From NCBI GenBank assembly GCA_030248215.1, contig JASANG010003942.1, positions 62,001 through 126,000 of the forward strand: a stretch of 64,000 nucleotides of DNA, in the 5' to 3' direction. Position numbers and translations under genes: made by a program. Below are positions 33,301-48,300 of this stretch, one piece after another; positions within the stretch are counted from its first letter, which is position 1; the number at the start of each line of letters is the position of its first letter. This DNA is from Enoplolaimus lenunculus (taxonomy: Eukaryota > Nematoda > Enoplea > Enoplida > Thoracostomopsidae). The notes below the pieces were generated by a model. That model worked only from the letters and a program-made list of their open reading frames with translations, was not told where the DNA came from and searched no databases.

Positions 33301-36300
33301 AACAAGCTGCCAAACGTCAGTACGAGGAGGCACGCGCTCGAGGGCAATCTGCAGGGCATGTGGCTCAAAAGTAAAGCCAAAATATAAGTGCGTTCGAAAA
33401 AGGCCAATGTCTAGAACAGTTTCAAAACAGTTATGAATCTAAAGCCTAAAGTTTTAATTGTTTTTAACACCGAATATCACTAGGACTAAAAATTTGTGTC
33501 ACGCTCATGAAACAACAGTGTATAAGCCGGAGGGTAGAGGGAAAATCAAACCCGCTGCGATATTTGTGCAGGAGTTTTAAATATTTTTTCCGTTTGTAAC
33601 ACAAGAAACCTATCTTCGAAATTTGAGTCCATGTAAAGATCAGGCGCGGAACATTTCTCTGCGGGACTGCTGAAGAATCAGCTTTTAGTTTTTGACTAAT
33701 GTTTTTGCTTAGGCTTTTAGTTTTCGGTATAAGCTCATTCTTACGCTCAAGCTTAGAATTAGGCTTAGCCTTTGAGAATATGCTTGCTACTGTTACGGGA
33801 ATATGCTTGCTACTGTTACGGCTCACATTGGCCGAAATTTGCACAGAATGTAACTCGCTTTTCCGAAATCGTGGTTCTTGCCGCTTTTATGGAAAGTGAT
33901 GTATCTGGTCCGGATTGCACTTGTTGAACATTCGACTGAAACGTAACTTTATGCCTCAAACTCAAACATATCTTGCAATTAGTGCAAATTGCATTGAAAT
34001 CAGCTCAGCGTGAGTTAATGTTTGCTGTTATTAACTCAGAAATAGCGAGAAATAACCAATTCTTCCTCTGATTTGATTAATCAAGTCATCGGAATTTACA
34101 GTATAGGTTTTATGTTAATCTTTGAACCAAAAAATGACAAGATCAAAAAAATGATCCCGCTAAATCTAAATCAATGGCGTAACCATTCGGATGAAAAGTG
34201 AAGTCTGGGGACCAGGGTGCATCCGCAATTATAAAATACCAGAACTGGAGCCGGAAAGTTACAAAACTACCGCAACCGGAAAACAAAAAATTCTTGTTAT
34301 AGAAAAATTCTATTTTTAACGCTGTTTTATCGCTTTTAACGGTGTAAGCACACCATTAACGATGCCAAATTCCTAAAACAACTGCAGTAGCTGGAAATGT
34401 ATGGTCAATTACAAAGCATGACACAAATTGATGCTTTTGGCCATACGCGCTCGGACAATTTTGGAAAACAAGTTAGAATAATATGATAATTTTTGTTTCA
34501 TTTTTGAACGAGAAAAATTTTCAGTACCGAAAATATCGAGAAAATTCCGGTGAAAAAATACCAAATTTTTAGCTGAACCGGATAGTAAACATCACCGGAT
34601 TTTCCTACCGGAACCAGAATTCCGGTTGCACCCTGCAGAGGCGATCCAGCGTTTCACTTCTTCACCAGAATGATAAACAGATTCCTGGAGCCTTTCTAAA
34701 TAGTTAAAATATTACCGCTGTTTTGATATCAAAAGTGTATTTACCTTTTGGCCCGTGTTACTTTAAGGGGCGTCCAGGTTTCTGGTGCGTCTATAAAAGA
34801 GTAGAATTAGATTCTAAATTGCGTTTTTTGCTTAGGTTAATCTTAGGCTTAGGCTTAGGCTTAGGAATACGCTTAATCTACTGTTACGCCCCTAAAAGTA
34901 ACATTGGCCTACCTTTTTTAAGACCTCGTGAAACAAGTCAGTTTGCAATATCAATCAACGTTGCTGCTGGCGAGAAAGTTACATTTAACTTGACATATCA
35001 AGAAATATTAAAACGAGTCCATGGTGTATACAAGCATGTGACCAACATTCAGCCAGGAAATGTATGTTTAAATTGTCAAGAACCACAATATTGGCTATTA
35101 ATTGCGATTGTTGTACCTCGTACATTCACCCTAATTTTAAGTTGCTTGGTATTTGCCAATTATTAATGTGAATTCTGCAAAAAACATTACAATTGTGATC
35201 ATTTTGCGTGTTTTGCTTCAGCTGATCTCGTTTGCAGTTGCATTACGGTTGCGCAATACTTACACATATACAAATATGTAAATAAATAAATATACACTGC
35301 AACAAATGGTGAGTTAAATTGATTCTTCGAAATAGGCTTTTCCGGACAACACAAACTGAGTCAAATTAGACTGCGTCATAGTCAAATTCGACTCACTGAG
35401 CGATTTACTCAGTCGAATTTGACTGTGGTGGAGTTGAATTTTAACTCAGTTTGTGTGTAATCCGGAAAAGCCTATTTCGGAGAGAGTCAATTTGACTCAC
35501 CATTTTTTGCACTGTGTATATATACGTATTACAGGTAGTTGAAGATTTAACAGTTGTCGTAAATATCAAAGAAGATGGCGAAATTTACAGATTAAAAGTA
35601 CCAAATTTTGACGAGAAAATGGGCGAAAAAAGCAACAAAGAACTCTTGATGTTTGACGGTAAAATGGGTTTTATTGAAATTTGACTGAAGTAACCCGAAT
35701 AAGAGGCGTTGACTGATATTATTTGTTTTTCCCGTTGTATTCGGTTACGTACTGTCATTTATTTTTCAACCAACACTTTTTTTACTGCGCTGTCTCGCTT
35801 GTTCGTGTCGCTAGAGTAGTTGCCAATATTGTAAGGTTTTAGGCCAGCACCTGGTTACGGTGACTGAAATTCACAAATGGATTTCAAGGTTTGGAGCGAA
35901 TATCCGATGATTACCGATACTCAATCCGGTCACTATTAGTTGTGAAATTCTTTAAAATTTTAAACGTTTTTTTCAATAAATGCCCGGCTTGGCGCAATGC
36001 CATTGCCGAGAGCGTTCATATTTGAATTAGAATGGTTTTGTGTATTTATATTTTAATGATTTAAAAGCTAACAGCTTCAAAAGTTGAGCTATACTCACCG
36101 CGTTTTGCCGGACGCTGCTGCGTGCGGCACGATAAAGTTTGATGTCACACGCCATTAAGTAGACTTAGCCTATGTTTATGTTAGCAACGTGTAGCGGCGT
36201 ACGGAGGCGTCCTGTGACACGGTTTAATTCCCTCGTTTAATTTGTCCTCCTGAAGAATTAAGCTATCCCGTGTGCACTGGCACAGTAAAGTATAGCGCAA

Positions 36301-39300
36301 CTCTAATTTTTCGATTTTCATTTTAGCGGCAGACAACGTAAAAGTCGATGCAACTGTTTCACGTAATTTTTCCCACGCTATTGTCACGTTTAAGCCAAAA
36401 ATCGCTGACGACCAACAAAACAGCGACGAAAACAACGAACCAATTGCAGGTCAATTAGTCGTCTTATATGATGTCAAACGTTATCCAGATGGCGGCCAAC
36501 TTACAGTAACTTTGATCTGCAGTGATTACATAAAGTGCTTTTTTAACCCTTTCTCATGTGAATATTTTCTATTTCATCTGAAATGCAATTTCAACAATTA
36601 AGCTTTGAACACACAAATCTCAGTGGATAGTGATTACGGCCAATGTTATTTTAGGGCGTAATAGTAGATTAAGCGTAATCCTAAGCCTAAGCCTAAGCGT
36701 TACAAAAATGTGTTCCTAAAGCCTAAGCCTAAGCAGAGAAATGTGATCTAGAATCTAAACCTACTCTTTTATGGACCCACCAGAAACCTGAACGTCCCTT
36801 AATGTAACATGGACCGTGATTACGGTCACCACTTTATTATAGGAGCTTATTAACAATCCAGAGCGATAGGGTTGTCACGTCTTGTGATGATTTAATACTA
36901 TTCGTCAAGTATTCAACTCTGTGTCAGTGATTTTTTTAATTTTTAAATAAATAAAGCTTTTGTGGTAACTTCAATTTGCGTTTCGAACACTGCTTCATTC
37001 AATGTTATCCTATAGTGCAGCTTAGGCATGAGCTTAGGTTTAGGTTTAGGCTTTAAGTCTACGCTTTGCATGGTTCAAGTACAGATTAGATCTTTATGAC
37101 CACAGTTCAGGCTATGTTTGCTTATAGGTCGTGAACGGATATTTCATTCATTTTTTCGCACCAAGTGGAGTTGAACCTGGAAACAAGCATGTCTTGTTTG
37201 TGCTCGATAAATCTGGTTCAATGCGTGGACGAAAAATTCAACAAACCAAAGTAAGCTAATTTTTGAACACCGGTGACCGCTTTGATGGAATAACAGCGGC
37301 AACAAAACGGTGGCTTTAAAAAATTAAAGTCCTGCTCTATTTGGCGACGCAAGCCGTTTGCCGTCTGACAGTAACCCAAAAAACATAACCCATCTGAATC
37401 ACTATAATACCAATGATAAAAATGGTAATATTACAAGTAATGTATTAGCTTTTGAGCCAATGTTACTTTTAGAGGCGTCCACGTTTCTGATGGATCTCTA
37501 AAAAGTCGGTGTAGATTCTAGATTACATTTTTTTCTTATGCTTAGGCTTAGTTACTCATTTTTGGAACGTTTAGGTTTTGGATTAGGCTTAGGAATACGC
37601 TTGATCTAATGTTACGCCCCTAAAACTAATAATTAAGCCATCTGCTTTGCGTTTTTATTTATTCAGTACAGTTTTACCTTGTGGCATTAGCGAAAAATTT
37701 GATGAATAGAAAAATTTTAGACAGCCCAGTCGTCAAAATATAACTTTAGCTTTTGTTTGAGGCAAAAAATTTCAAAACATAGACCAATTTGTCTCCTGAT
37801 TTGTGCCGCATTTGGAGCGGTCTGTCTTTATGAGTGCGGTAAAACCAATATTGCCACGCCGCATCGGACCTAATAATGGGGCCCAACGCCCCACTTCCAG
37901 CTTGGATTTAGCATATTGTAAGAGTAAATCATTTAAATCTTCAGGGAGTGTCAAAAATTCATTCTATTGTCACTTTTTTTACTCTCTCCGCAACGAATGA
38001 TTGGAAAGAACCAAGTGCCCCTATCATAATAATCTGTGCCACTACGTTCCACTGTAAAACGTTTTAAAACGATGTGTACTTGTAAAACAACTGAAAAGTG
38101 CCCCCCCACAGTGGCGGATCCAGGATCTCAAAATTTGGGGGGGGGGGTAAAATTTCACACGTAACAAACTTTCTTTTGACCCATATACAAACAGCGAACT
38201 ATTGTCACAAAATTGCTATATAATTTTTGTCGAGATGCTGTTGGGGCCCCACGGAGTTCAATTGTATAGAGGCAAAATAAGAATAAGCGTAACTAATTGT
38301 ATTTTTAGGAAGCAATGAGAACTATCTTGAATCAACTCGATTCATCAAGCTATTTTAACGTCATATCGTTTTCTGACCAAATTCATCCATGGCGAGGCGA
38401 ATCAGTTGCGGCACTTGACGAAAATGTTGAACAAGCGTTGGCGTTCGTTGATCAAATTGATGCATTCGGAGGTAATTCGATCGTTGTTTGATACTTCACA
38501 ATTGATCAGAGACGGCTGTTAGAAAATTTTGAATTAACCGTTTATGGCAGGAATGTTTTGAATTTCATCTGAGACCTTCGGACTGTAGGATGGAAAATTC
38601 AACCAATGTGCGGAACAAGTCGAAACAGCAGTTTAAGCATATTTCTAAGCATACGCTTAAGACTAAGCCTAGGCGTAACTGTAAGAATGAAATCATTCCT
38701 ACGCCTAAGCTTAAGCCTAAGTAGATTAGGCAAGCTTAATTTTAATCTAGTCCAGTGTCCGAGAAAAAACGTCCCACCCCTGATCTTTTACATGGGCCAA
38801 AAATCCGTACGTTGGCGCTGACAATACGAGCTAGGCGTACATAAAAATACTTAAAACCCTGTACACTGCAAAAAATGGTTAGTCAACTTGACTCTCACCA
38901 AAATATGCTCTACGGGACTGCACAAACTGAGTCAAAATTCGACTCCGAGTCCTCAAAAGCCTATTTCGGAAACAGTAGTCAATTTTGACTCACCATTTTT
39001 TGCACTGTAATTAATATAATATGCCCCCCTTTCTTTTACAGGAACTAACATTAACGAAGCGTTGCGAAACAGTATTCGTTTAATTGGCGATATGCAAACG
39101 GCAACATTGAAATCAATTATTATATTTTTGACTGACGGTGAAGCAACATCAGGTGAAACGCGTGACGAGCGAATACTTGAAAATATTAAATCTGCTCAAC
39201 AACGAACTCGACGGATACCTGACGACAACAGTGATGTAGAAAATAATTTCTCTCACGATCAATTAGTATCAATTCATTCAATTGCGTTTGGTAATAATGC

Positions 39301-42300
39301 TGATTTTGAGTTGTTGCGAAAAATATCACATCGCAATGCAGGCATTGCACGAAAGGTGTACGAAGATTCGGATGCGGCATTGCAGTTAGCAGCGTTTTAC
39401 GAAGAAATCGGCGTTCCGTTGTTGACAAAATTAAACATGACGGTATTTACAGCTAATTTCACGTCGTAAATATTAAGGGACTGTATTGTCAAACGTGTGT
39501 AGCTCGTATTACCAGTTGGTGATAGGTCGTATAATTTTTGAACCAGTGAATGCTGAGGCTTAAAATGCAGCACATTTTCCGCATATGATTTGTTATATTC
39601 CTGTACCAATTTTGAGTGCAACAACTGCAATAGTTAGTGAGTTTGAAAACCTTATTACTAACTGATAATAGTTGCTATATACGTTTGAGAATATGGTTCT
39701 TATTGATAAGCAAGGAGTGGCAAGAATAGATGTTCTTCCGAAATTTTCGGATAAGAAAAGAACGCTTAGGCTTTAGAATACCTAACTTTTTATATTTTAG
39801 AAGGGAGAACATTTGTTACGCGAAATTTTCCACGAAGGTAGTTTGTTGTTGACGAAACTGGTGATTACGGTATTCGCAACTTTATCATTAGGGTCACATG
39901 CAAGGAAAGCGGTAGAGGGAATAAATCCGCTCCCGAAAATTTTAGAGAGACAGGAAAATGTACTCTTAACAAGTTTTAGAATGATTTTTAATTTACAATA
40001 TGTCACTAATTATTAAGGTTAAAAGCAATATAATTTCCGCACTAAAGGGTTTTTAGGTGCGAGGAATTTGAATAAATAGTTTACAAACATCCAAAACCGA
40101 TAATTGTTTTATATTGTAGGGGTCCGGGTCAGGAATTTTTTAGACGAAAGTATACACTTACGAACATATACGAAAGTCACTCGCCCCTAATTGAAAAGCC
40201 AAATTTTAAAATCTAATTTAACGCATTCATTCACACTGATCAGCTGATCAGATTCAGCTCAGTGTGTTTCGTGGATTTGGTATTCGAATTAATTCAAGAT
40301 TCCTGAGGAAAAATTTAAAAAGTGTGAACGAATTCAAGAAACAGCCAGAAGCAAACAATTAAATAGTCCCAACTCAGTTGTCTGAAGCGACTTGCAAGTG
40401 TGTTCACGCGTGCAACCTAAACTATTAATGATTGAATGGTGATTGCATGAATTGCAGCTGTAAATGTGTCAAAGATAATTATGATACCGCAATTGCACGT
40501 GCACTTGGAAATGCAAGTTCTTGCTGCAGAAACTTGCTCGAATAGGCTTTAATTATGTTTTATTGATAACTCGTAGTGTATATTTCATTTTGTATACTGC
40601 TTTCAGTACATTGATGAAAATATTCTTCCTGAAACGCTAGTCAAAGATCACGGTTATGACTTGTACAAAGGTTCAGAAGCCGTGGTTATTGGTAAATTGA
40701 AAAATAATGGCGTAAACAGTGTGAAAGCGAATATTACAGGTAAGAAATCGTGTCGGAAATAAAAGGCTATTTTAAACGATTTTCACCTTCCGCAAAGGAT
40801 TTTACAAATTACGTTCTGATTACCTGAAAAACTTTAAAATGAATCGCTTTCTTATCGAAACGCTATTTATATATAAACGCTTTTTGACGGATAAAACACA
40901 ATTTTGGCATCAATATTAACGCTTTTTTCAAGACGTTTTGTATTTTTGACACAATTTCCAATTTTCAGTGTTACCTACCCGGGTACAGGGTTGTAGTACA
41001 AGACGTAAATTCAGAACAATTTCTAATTGGGTTTTCTAGAGCAGATCTAATACAGCATAGGCTAGCCGAAACATGAATTCTATCTAATCAATCAATATGA
41101 GCTTTTGATTGACTTAATCGTTCATGAAAGAAAGTCTTAACTTTTACACTTATCAGTCTAAAACATTTCAGACCCATATTTGTGAATAATTTAAAAAATA
41201 AAACTCTGGAATTCAAGACATATATGTCCGGAGTCTGTATTAAGACATAAATGTCTTAAATTTTAGACAATATTTCTTGATTATAAGGCAATTTAATTTG
41301 TGTGTACTGAAGCTTGATTATATTACAAAATAAAGAAATATGAACTCGTTTAAGCTATAAATCAAGTAATTATTCTTTTTGTTACCACGGTCTAATGCAA
41401 TTTTCTTCGACTGCATTTCTGGCTTTAAACTAATGGTTCTTGTACACTTCGCCCACGTTTATGGTTAAGGCTTAGGCTTAGGGGTAATCTTAGTCAATGA
41501 CTCAAAAAAGCCAACGGTTCGGATTAGGCTGAGGATGCGAGTAAGTGTTTTCTTAAGCCTAATCCTAAGCAAAATTGTTAATATAAAGGAAAACGTCCAA
41601 AAGCCGAAAAACAGTTAGATGATGTTTTAGCGCAATCGTACGCTGGGCCCCGTTCGTATAATGCTGAATGTACCATTTTGCCAAGCGAACTGCGACACGA
41701 AAATCGTCTGCCGGCACATCCTAGTACGATTGGCGGATTTGTGGAACGGATGTGGGCCTATCAATCGATTAGAAAACTGTTAGATAACGCCGAAACAACA
41801 GCTAAAACTGATGAGGAACAGAACGCACTACGACAGAGAGCACTTGAACTAAGTTTGAAAGTAAGCGATTCAAATGATCTGTTCAGGTCCATACAGTCAG
41901 CTTACCATGTTTGCTCGGGCGAAACAGTTATAGGCGGAGCAAGCGGTTCATTTCACATAATTAGACGCTGAGATAAAACTTTTTGTTGGAGGAAAATTTT
42001 TCAATGGGGTGAGCTGTCCTGGCCCCCATTTTCGTTACGGGCACAAATTTACCTTGTCTAAGTTTAGCGATTTGTTTACGTGTTTTATATTTTGTATTGT
42101 ATATATTTTATACTGTTGGTAATAGTTTATGGAAGCGCATGAATCCAGAGGCGTATCCAGTGGGCGTATACTGGTGAACCAATTTTGTGATTTTGTGTGA
42201 CCAGGGTTTGCGATAGAAACTTCTTCACTTAATAGCACAGCAGCGCCGGAAGCAAATTAATATTGGGGGGCACAATGGTACCTAAAATGATCGGATGCTC

Positions 42301-45300
42301 AAGAGCGTTATTTTGCCAAAATCACATTGTTTTGCGAAAAAATGTGACAGACAAGATGCTCCAGTAAAATGAAGTATTAATTTTAATTCTACAGTAACGC
42401 GAAAGTATTTTCGTTTTTCATTACCACACAAAATGAAATCGTTTACATCGTTCGCGATACCAGGAAAAATGCTCATTACAGTGTTGGTTTAATCGTTTTT
42501 GTGTCTTTGTGGACCTCAACAGGGTCGAAGCGGACAGAGGTTGCGGTTCCCCAAACTCCATGATGGTGGCCGCAAACGTAGATGTGGATCAAGAATTTCT
42601 CAATGTTTGATCTGAGGTTTTCAAAGCACATGCGGGGTTCACGTTAATACTGGAAAAGCACAGAACACGTTTTGTGCCATGTTGATTGGACGTCAACATG
42701 AAATGAGATCTAAATAGGGGATTTGTCGAAAAATGTCAATGCCACAGGTCATTGGCTTACAAATCCCTGATCTCACGTAATCATTTCGTTTTCGGCTTAA
42801 ATTTTTCCTAAATATATTCTTAAGTACAAATCGTTCAAATGCAAAATTTTAGTATCATATGACATTCTACATTATATTCAGGCTAGCTTAATACAACATT
42901 GCAGATGTTATCAAATATGTCATATGATATAGACAGACAATATTTCGAATATCATATGATATTACAGTACAAACAGTGAATGTCACATCAAGATCACTTA
43001 CGCATCTATTGTATTATCTTTTTGCTTGCATGCCTCAATTCTTTTGGCAGAAAAATAAAACATCATTGATACTTTTATACTCGATATCCGTTTTCCGTTT
43101 CCGTTATTTTGATCACTATCCGTTTCTTTGTCCGTTACATTTGCTTCCCGTTTACAACCTGGTTTCGATATTTTTACCGATACTAGTGTATATCATGTAT
43201 TTTAGTCTTAGTCTAAAATGTACCAATTTAATAGCGGTTAGGGTTGCGTTGGTGGTACAGGTATTCGACAATTTGATATTGCGAGCTCTGATGAATATTG
43301 GAGCGGGTAGTGCCCCCCTGCCTCGCACTTTCGGCGCCTATGTAACAGCACAAGAAACTCGCCTTCAAAACTTTTATAGAACAAACCCCATTTTTTTTGA
43401 AATCCTGACTGTACTCACTTGAGCAAATGTTACTTTAAGGAATGTAACTCAAGATTAAGCACATTCCTAAGTATAAGCCTAAGCCTAAGCGTTGAAAAAG
43501 TGTAAACCTGACCCTAAACCTAAGCCTGAGTCTATGCTTCGAAAAAAATGTGGCCAAAAATCTAAAGCAATGCTATTCCATAGCCGCGAACAAAACGGGA
43601 CAGCCCTAAAATAACATGGGTCAACTCTGGATTGTTTATCCAATTGCACTCCGTGAAATCTATATAATTGCAACTGGAACGCTCTTGATATATAAGTAAT
43701 TTGGGCTTCGTTGCAAAACAGCATAAAAATGGATTGTGCAAAACAGGTATAAAAGCATAACTTCTATTCTCTGGAGTTTATGGTCGTAGTTGGACAATCT
43801 GAGCCCTCGCCTTCAAAATGGCACCACCGGTGAAGTATCCAGCAAGGGCGCAGCAGCTTCAGGGCGAAAATTTTTTAAAATTAGACTGTGGATCCGATTT
43901 ACCGGAGACCCCCAGATACCTGCCTTCCCCGAAAGGCGGCTGATCCAAGGGCGCAGCAGCTTCAGGGCGAAAATTTTTTTAAAATTAGACTGTGGATCCG
44001 ATTTACCGGAGACCCCCAGATACCTGCCTCCCCCGAAAGGCGGGTGATCAATGGGGGTCGCCGTGGTATCGCTAGGAGTTTTAAATTTGCAATGAGTTTG
44101 GCTATTTTTTATTGCAGTACAATTTTGTAACAAGCCTTACATCGATGGTTATAACAAAACCAAACGCGATACAGATAAATGGTACAAATCAAACTGTTGC
44201 AATACACAGAGAAAACGTTGCGGCCGGGGTCCAGCCTTCGAGTAGCAGGGCGTTGAGAACTCAAACGTATAATAACCAATATTCATTTGGCATGGCAGGT
44301 GAGCATTATTTTCATAATTTATCTAAAATTAATGCGCCAAATGTTTTGCTCTTCGACAATTTCGATCATTCTTGTGGATCATTATCGGCAACTGCAGGTA
44401 TGTGCAGTCACATGACATTGGCTTACAAATCCCTGATCTCCAAAAATCGTTGTATACAATGAGCAAAATGTCACATTCGCAATCATACCGTGCGACAATT
44501 ATGCGAATATTATAATGTTCCATAATTCTACCGAATATCACATGACATTTAAGCAGGACAGTGTAATTTTTGCGCACTGATAATATAGTGAAAAATTAGA
44601 TAGTATAGCGTTAAGTGATTTCGAGTGTGAAATAAAATAAGTTTTTTTCGTTTCTGGTGCAAATTTTGGCTAAATATACTCCTAAGTACAAATAATTCAA
44701 ACTTTAAGTTTTAGTATCAAACGACATTACACATGACATTCAGGGTAGTTTACACAACCTTGCAGACATTCACCCATGTCACAACATATTGGAGCGACTA
44801 TATTTCGAATATCATATGATATTGCAGTACAAGCTGTGAGTGTAACGTCAGGATCGCAGACAATTCAATTTTTTAAGTAGATAGCGAATCAACGTGTAGA
44901 GAATATGTTTCTTGCTATAGTAATAGGGATAAAACGTGTTCCAGGAGGCTCCAGTTATAGCGTAAGCCCCGCATAAGTAAGTAGAATTTCGATTAACCTT
45001 AAACTGCAATATCACATTTATACAGTTGTGTAAAATATCGTGAGCGCAGAAATTAATTTGAGAATTGAACAGTAAAGTGTAATAACCATTTTTGTTTTGT
45101 ATTTTACTCGTCATTTAACGAAGGGTTTTGTTCAATAATTCTGTTTCCTGGTGTAGGTACTTAGACTAATTTAACGTTAGTTTATTTAGATCATTTTGGA
45201 GCTTCTCCAATACGTCGAGCACAAGTTCACCATGGAATTCGGTATGGAAATGTTGAGCAGAGATCTAATGTGAAAATGGTCAATTGGAACGTAATGCATA

Positions 45301-48300
45301 CTACGACTGACGTTGAACGAACAACAATTGCTGACTATGAAACCGAAACTACGGAGATGCTGACAACAGGTTAGTCTTATATTTTTACTAAAGCGACTTA
45401 AAATGTAAGAATAATACATTTTTAACCTTTATATTAAAATAGCCGTGTTCCGTTTCTGTTATTTTGATCACTATCCGTTTCTGTTCCCGTCGTTTTTTAC
45501 AAATAGAATACGCCTCGTCTTTTGCAAATGTGACAAAATTATAAGCCAGTAGCAATTTAGAAAACAGAAAAGAACCCAGCAGCTCTAATCTGGGGCGCGC
45601 CGGGGAGGGAGCACGACCCCGCCCTTTCTCTTCCATTTTTTTTTTTTTACCAAAAACAAACCATCTTATTACAATCCCCCCCTTCTTCTCCTCTTTCCCT
45701 CCTTTTTCCTCTTCCCTTCCTCTTCCCTTCCTTTCTCTCCTCCCCCCCCCCCCCCCCTCCCCCCCCTCCCTCTTTTTCATTCTCTCTGTCTTCCAGGGCA
45801 GAAGGAGCTCCAACACACCATCCCAATATTATGAACCGCTACAGGCAATGTTTAGGCTAAATTTTGTGTATTGTTTGCTTTCAAAGATTCGTTAAAAGCA
45901 AAAACATGGTGAGTACAGCCAGTCGATACAAAGAATCATTCAACATGGCTATCTCGCCAACTTGTGCACCTGTTTTGTTCAAAGTTCAAGAATGGTGCCA
46001 AAACATAAAGTTACTTTAAACACATTTCGCACTTCATGTCCTGCTAACTAAAATTGGCGAGAATGTTCTACTGGGACAGTTATGGGTCGTCCACGTTATA
46101 ATGCGCGCGCTAATGTAAAAATTTGTCTAAACAATTCTTTTAAAACGGTTTTTAAAAGCAGAGGAACTGTATTAAAATGAATCGCTTATGTATTAGAACG
46201 CTATTATGTAAACGCTTTTTAGTGTTTGTCAAAACGCTATTTTCTCATATTAGTATAAACACTTTGTTTTGTATTTTATTGACAAGATTTGTAAATCATC
46301 GCATTTCTAATAGAGTAAGCTTCAGATTCCACTCGCGAACAAGACATTCAACTGGTTTACGGACTGCATCCTGTTGTCGCTGCTGAAAACAGTGAAGTTT
46401 TTTTAAAATGCGAGTTTCACTCTTCCGGTCAAATGATATTAAAGTGAGATATTAATCTGAATATTTTGCATGTTGTAGGCAATTGTGTGGTCACTTCGAG
46501 CTCAAATAGTAAAACTCTTTATGACTGTGAGCTACTATATACGTATATGGTGGTTAACATACTGTAAATTCCGATGAGTTGATTAATCAATCCAGAAAGC
46601 GAATTTAGTCATTTCTGGTTATTTCTGAGTTAATAACAGGAAACATTATCTCGCTCAGTGTTGATGTTATTCATGGAGAGTTGATTAATTAACTCACAAT
46701 GAGTTCAATCAATTCAAAATTTTGATGAAGAACTCAGGTTTCTAAGTGAATTCAACTCATTTTGAGTTAAAATCAACTCACTGAAATTTATAGTGCAATG
46801 GGAAAATAAACAATCAATATATTGTATGGTGTACAGCATATAAAACTGGCCGTTTAAATCCCGACAAATACACTGTTGTTTGCGGGGTCTTGCCAGATCC
46901 TGGGGCATTTCTACATTGTAAATTCCAGTTAGTTGGTTTTAACTCAGAATGAGTTTAATTACTCAATCTGAGTTTGGACTATCAGAACTCACAATTCTGA
47001 GTTAGTTCAACTTATTGTGATTTAAATAATCGACTCGCCTTGAATCAACTCAACTCAGACTGAGAAACATGTCAACTCGAAAAAAAGTTAATGTTCCTTA
47101 TTCTTAACTTCGAAATAACTAACTCTCTATCTGAGTTGATTAGTCAACTCATTGTAATTTACAGTGATCGTGCGAATTATCGTTTGTTCAGAAACTGCTT
47201 GTGCTCATAGAGCAATGGTTCGCTAAAATGACAAGTATCTAATTTTAACGTTTGTATATTAAAGCTTTGTTTTAAAATTGTTAACCAGCGGTGCAATTAC
47301 ATATATTTGCAATCAATAAATAATTTTGACCCACAAATTTTACTTTGTGTTTACGTAATTTTAAGTTTTAAAGCATATCGATTACGATTTAAAACTGATA
47401 TCGAAAGTGTAAGATTCTAAATCTGTAATACACTTAAGCTGCCACCACACCGTCGTAGTTAACCTAACGCTTCGGGGTGTACTTTAATGTTCTGGTTCTA
47501 ACTTTAAACCGCCGCTGGGTGTTTTTCAAATGAGAAAATACGTGCCTCTAAAAACACGGTGTGAATTAACGAAAATCACAGAATTGGTTTCTGTTATCGC
47601 TAAACCAAACCAGAATTAACCCGTGAACGCCTTTCCCACACTCATACATTTTGGAATTTTGTGATTCTGACGAAGTATATTTTAGGTTTAGGCGTAATGT
47701 TTATCATCCTTAGGATTAAGTTAACGCTCAAATTAAGGTTTTGGCTTAAGATAGTATGGAAAGAAAAGAATACGTGTGCGTGATGATTTTTCTCATTCCA
47801 GTACGACATTACTGTCTTGCACTGTAAATTTCAATGAGTTGATTTTAACTCAGAATTGAAATGATTGCATTTATTTTGAGTAAATTAATTAATTAACTAC
47901 CTTAGAATTAAATCAGCTCAGAGTGAGTTAATGTTTACTGTTACGAACTCAGAAATAGCCAGAAATTACTAATTTTCTCACTTAGTTGATTAATCAACTC
48001 ATTGGAATTTACAGTGTGCGTTGTTTTTAGCTGGCGTAAAAACGGCGAAGAAATAATTGAACAACCAGGTCGAGTGGTGATTAGCTCAATTCGAGACGTA
48101 ACAACACTGCACATTAGACAATTTAGTCAAATGGACGTTGGCACGTATCGTTGTCAAGCGCACATTGCCGACGAAGCACGTGTTGTGTTTTCAGAGTCAA
48201 AAGTAATGATCACTCAAGTGCAAGGTATGCTAATGTTGGTGCCAATTTTTTGTTTTTCAAACTTGTGTTCAGTTTCTGGGCCTGTAATCAGATTCTAGAT

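Larger units (their letters stand above)
30315..35061 (+). other. ITIH-like gene: signal peptide and VIT domain exons
   Basis: Exon 1 (30315-30509) encodes a hydrophobic stretch ([15 protein letters not shown]) near residues 13-30, a probable signal peptide, then a basic TRRARY site. Exons 31697-31920, 33260-33370 and 34923-35061 encode the VIT domain: [40 protein letters not shown] with the SAGHV that follows, and [19 protein letters not shown]. These are the hallmark VIT sequences of ITIH proteins. Only the signal peptide boundary is uncertain. Confidence 0.9.
37128..39442 (+). other. ITIH-like gene: VWA domain exons
   Basis: Exons 37128-37250, 38309-38471 and 39042-39442 encode a von Willebrand factor A domain: [11 protein letters not shown] with the DxSxS metal site (residues 351-355), [22 protein letters not shown], and [11 protein letters not shown] with the second metal-site Asp. 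The metal site looks intact, so divalent-cation-dependent ligand binding is plausible. Confidence 0.92.
42840..44850. repeat. dispersed AATATCATATGATATT repeats in ITIH-like introns
   Basis: Sequences with ATATCATATGATATT, GGCTTACAAATCCCTGATCT and TATTCGGTAGAATTATGG-like segments recur at 42640-42985, 44400-44850 and 60470-60960, together with GGGACAAAACGTGTTCC-type ends. Exon 44118-44298 lies inside this stretch. A dispersed element family is likely; termini were not resolved. Confidence 0.55.
46326..48224 (+). other. ITIH-like gene: immunoglobulin domain exons
   Basis: Two exons joined in phase encode one Ig-like domain: VFLKCEF (Cys823), NWRKNGEEI (core Trp835), [19 protein letters not shown] (Asp869, Tyr873, Cys875). 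Spacing Cys-12-Trp-40-Cys and the DxGxYxC motif are those of I-set/C2-type domains. The frame is preserved from the ITIH region upstream (D795 at the exon border), supporting one protein and not two genes. Confidence 0.85.

Noticed and set aside
39813-39900. Possible decayed duplicate of the end of exon 39042-39442 (similar TTGTTGACGAAACTGGTG and TACGGTATT)
   Set aside because: Similarity covers only about 30 bases with many differences and does not extend; it could be chance.
45388-45816. 142-residue Lys/Glu/Gly-rich minus-strand frame
   Set aside because: Translation of a pyrimidine-rich low-complexity tract, overlapping exon 45190-45369 antisense by chance.
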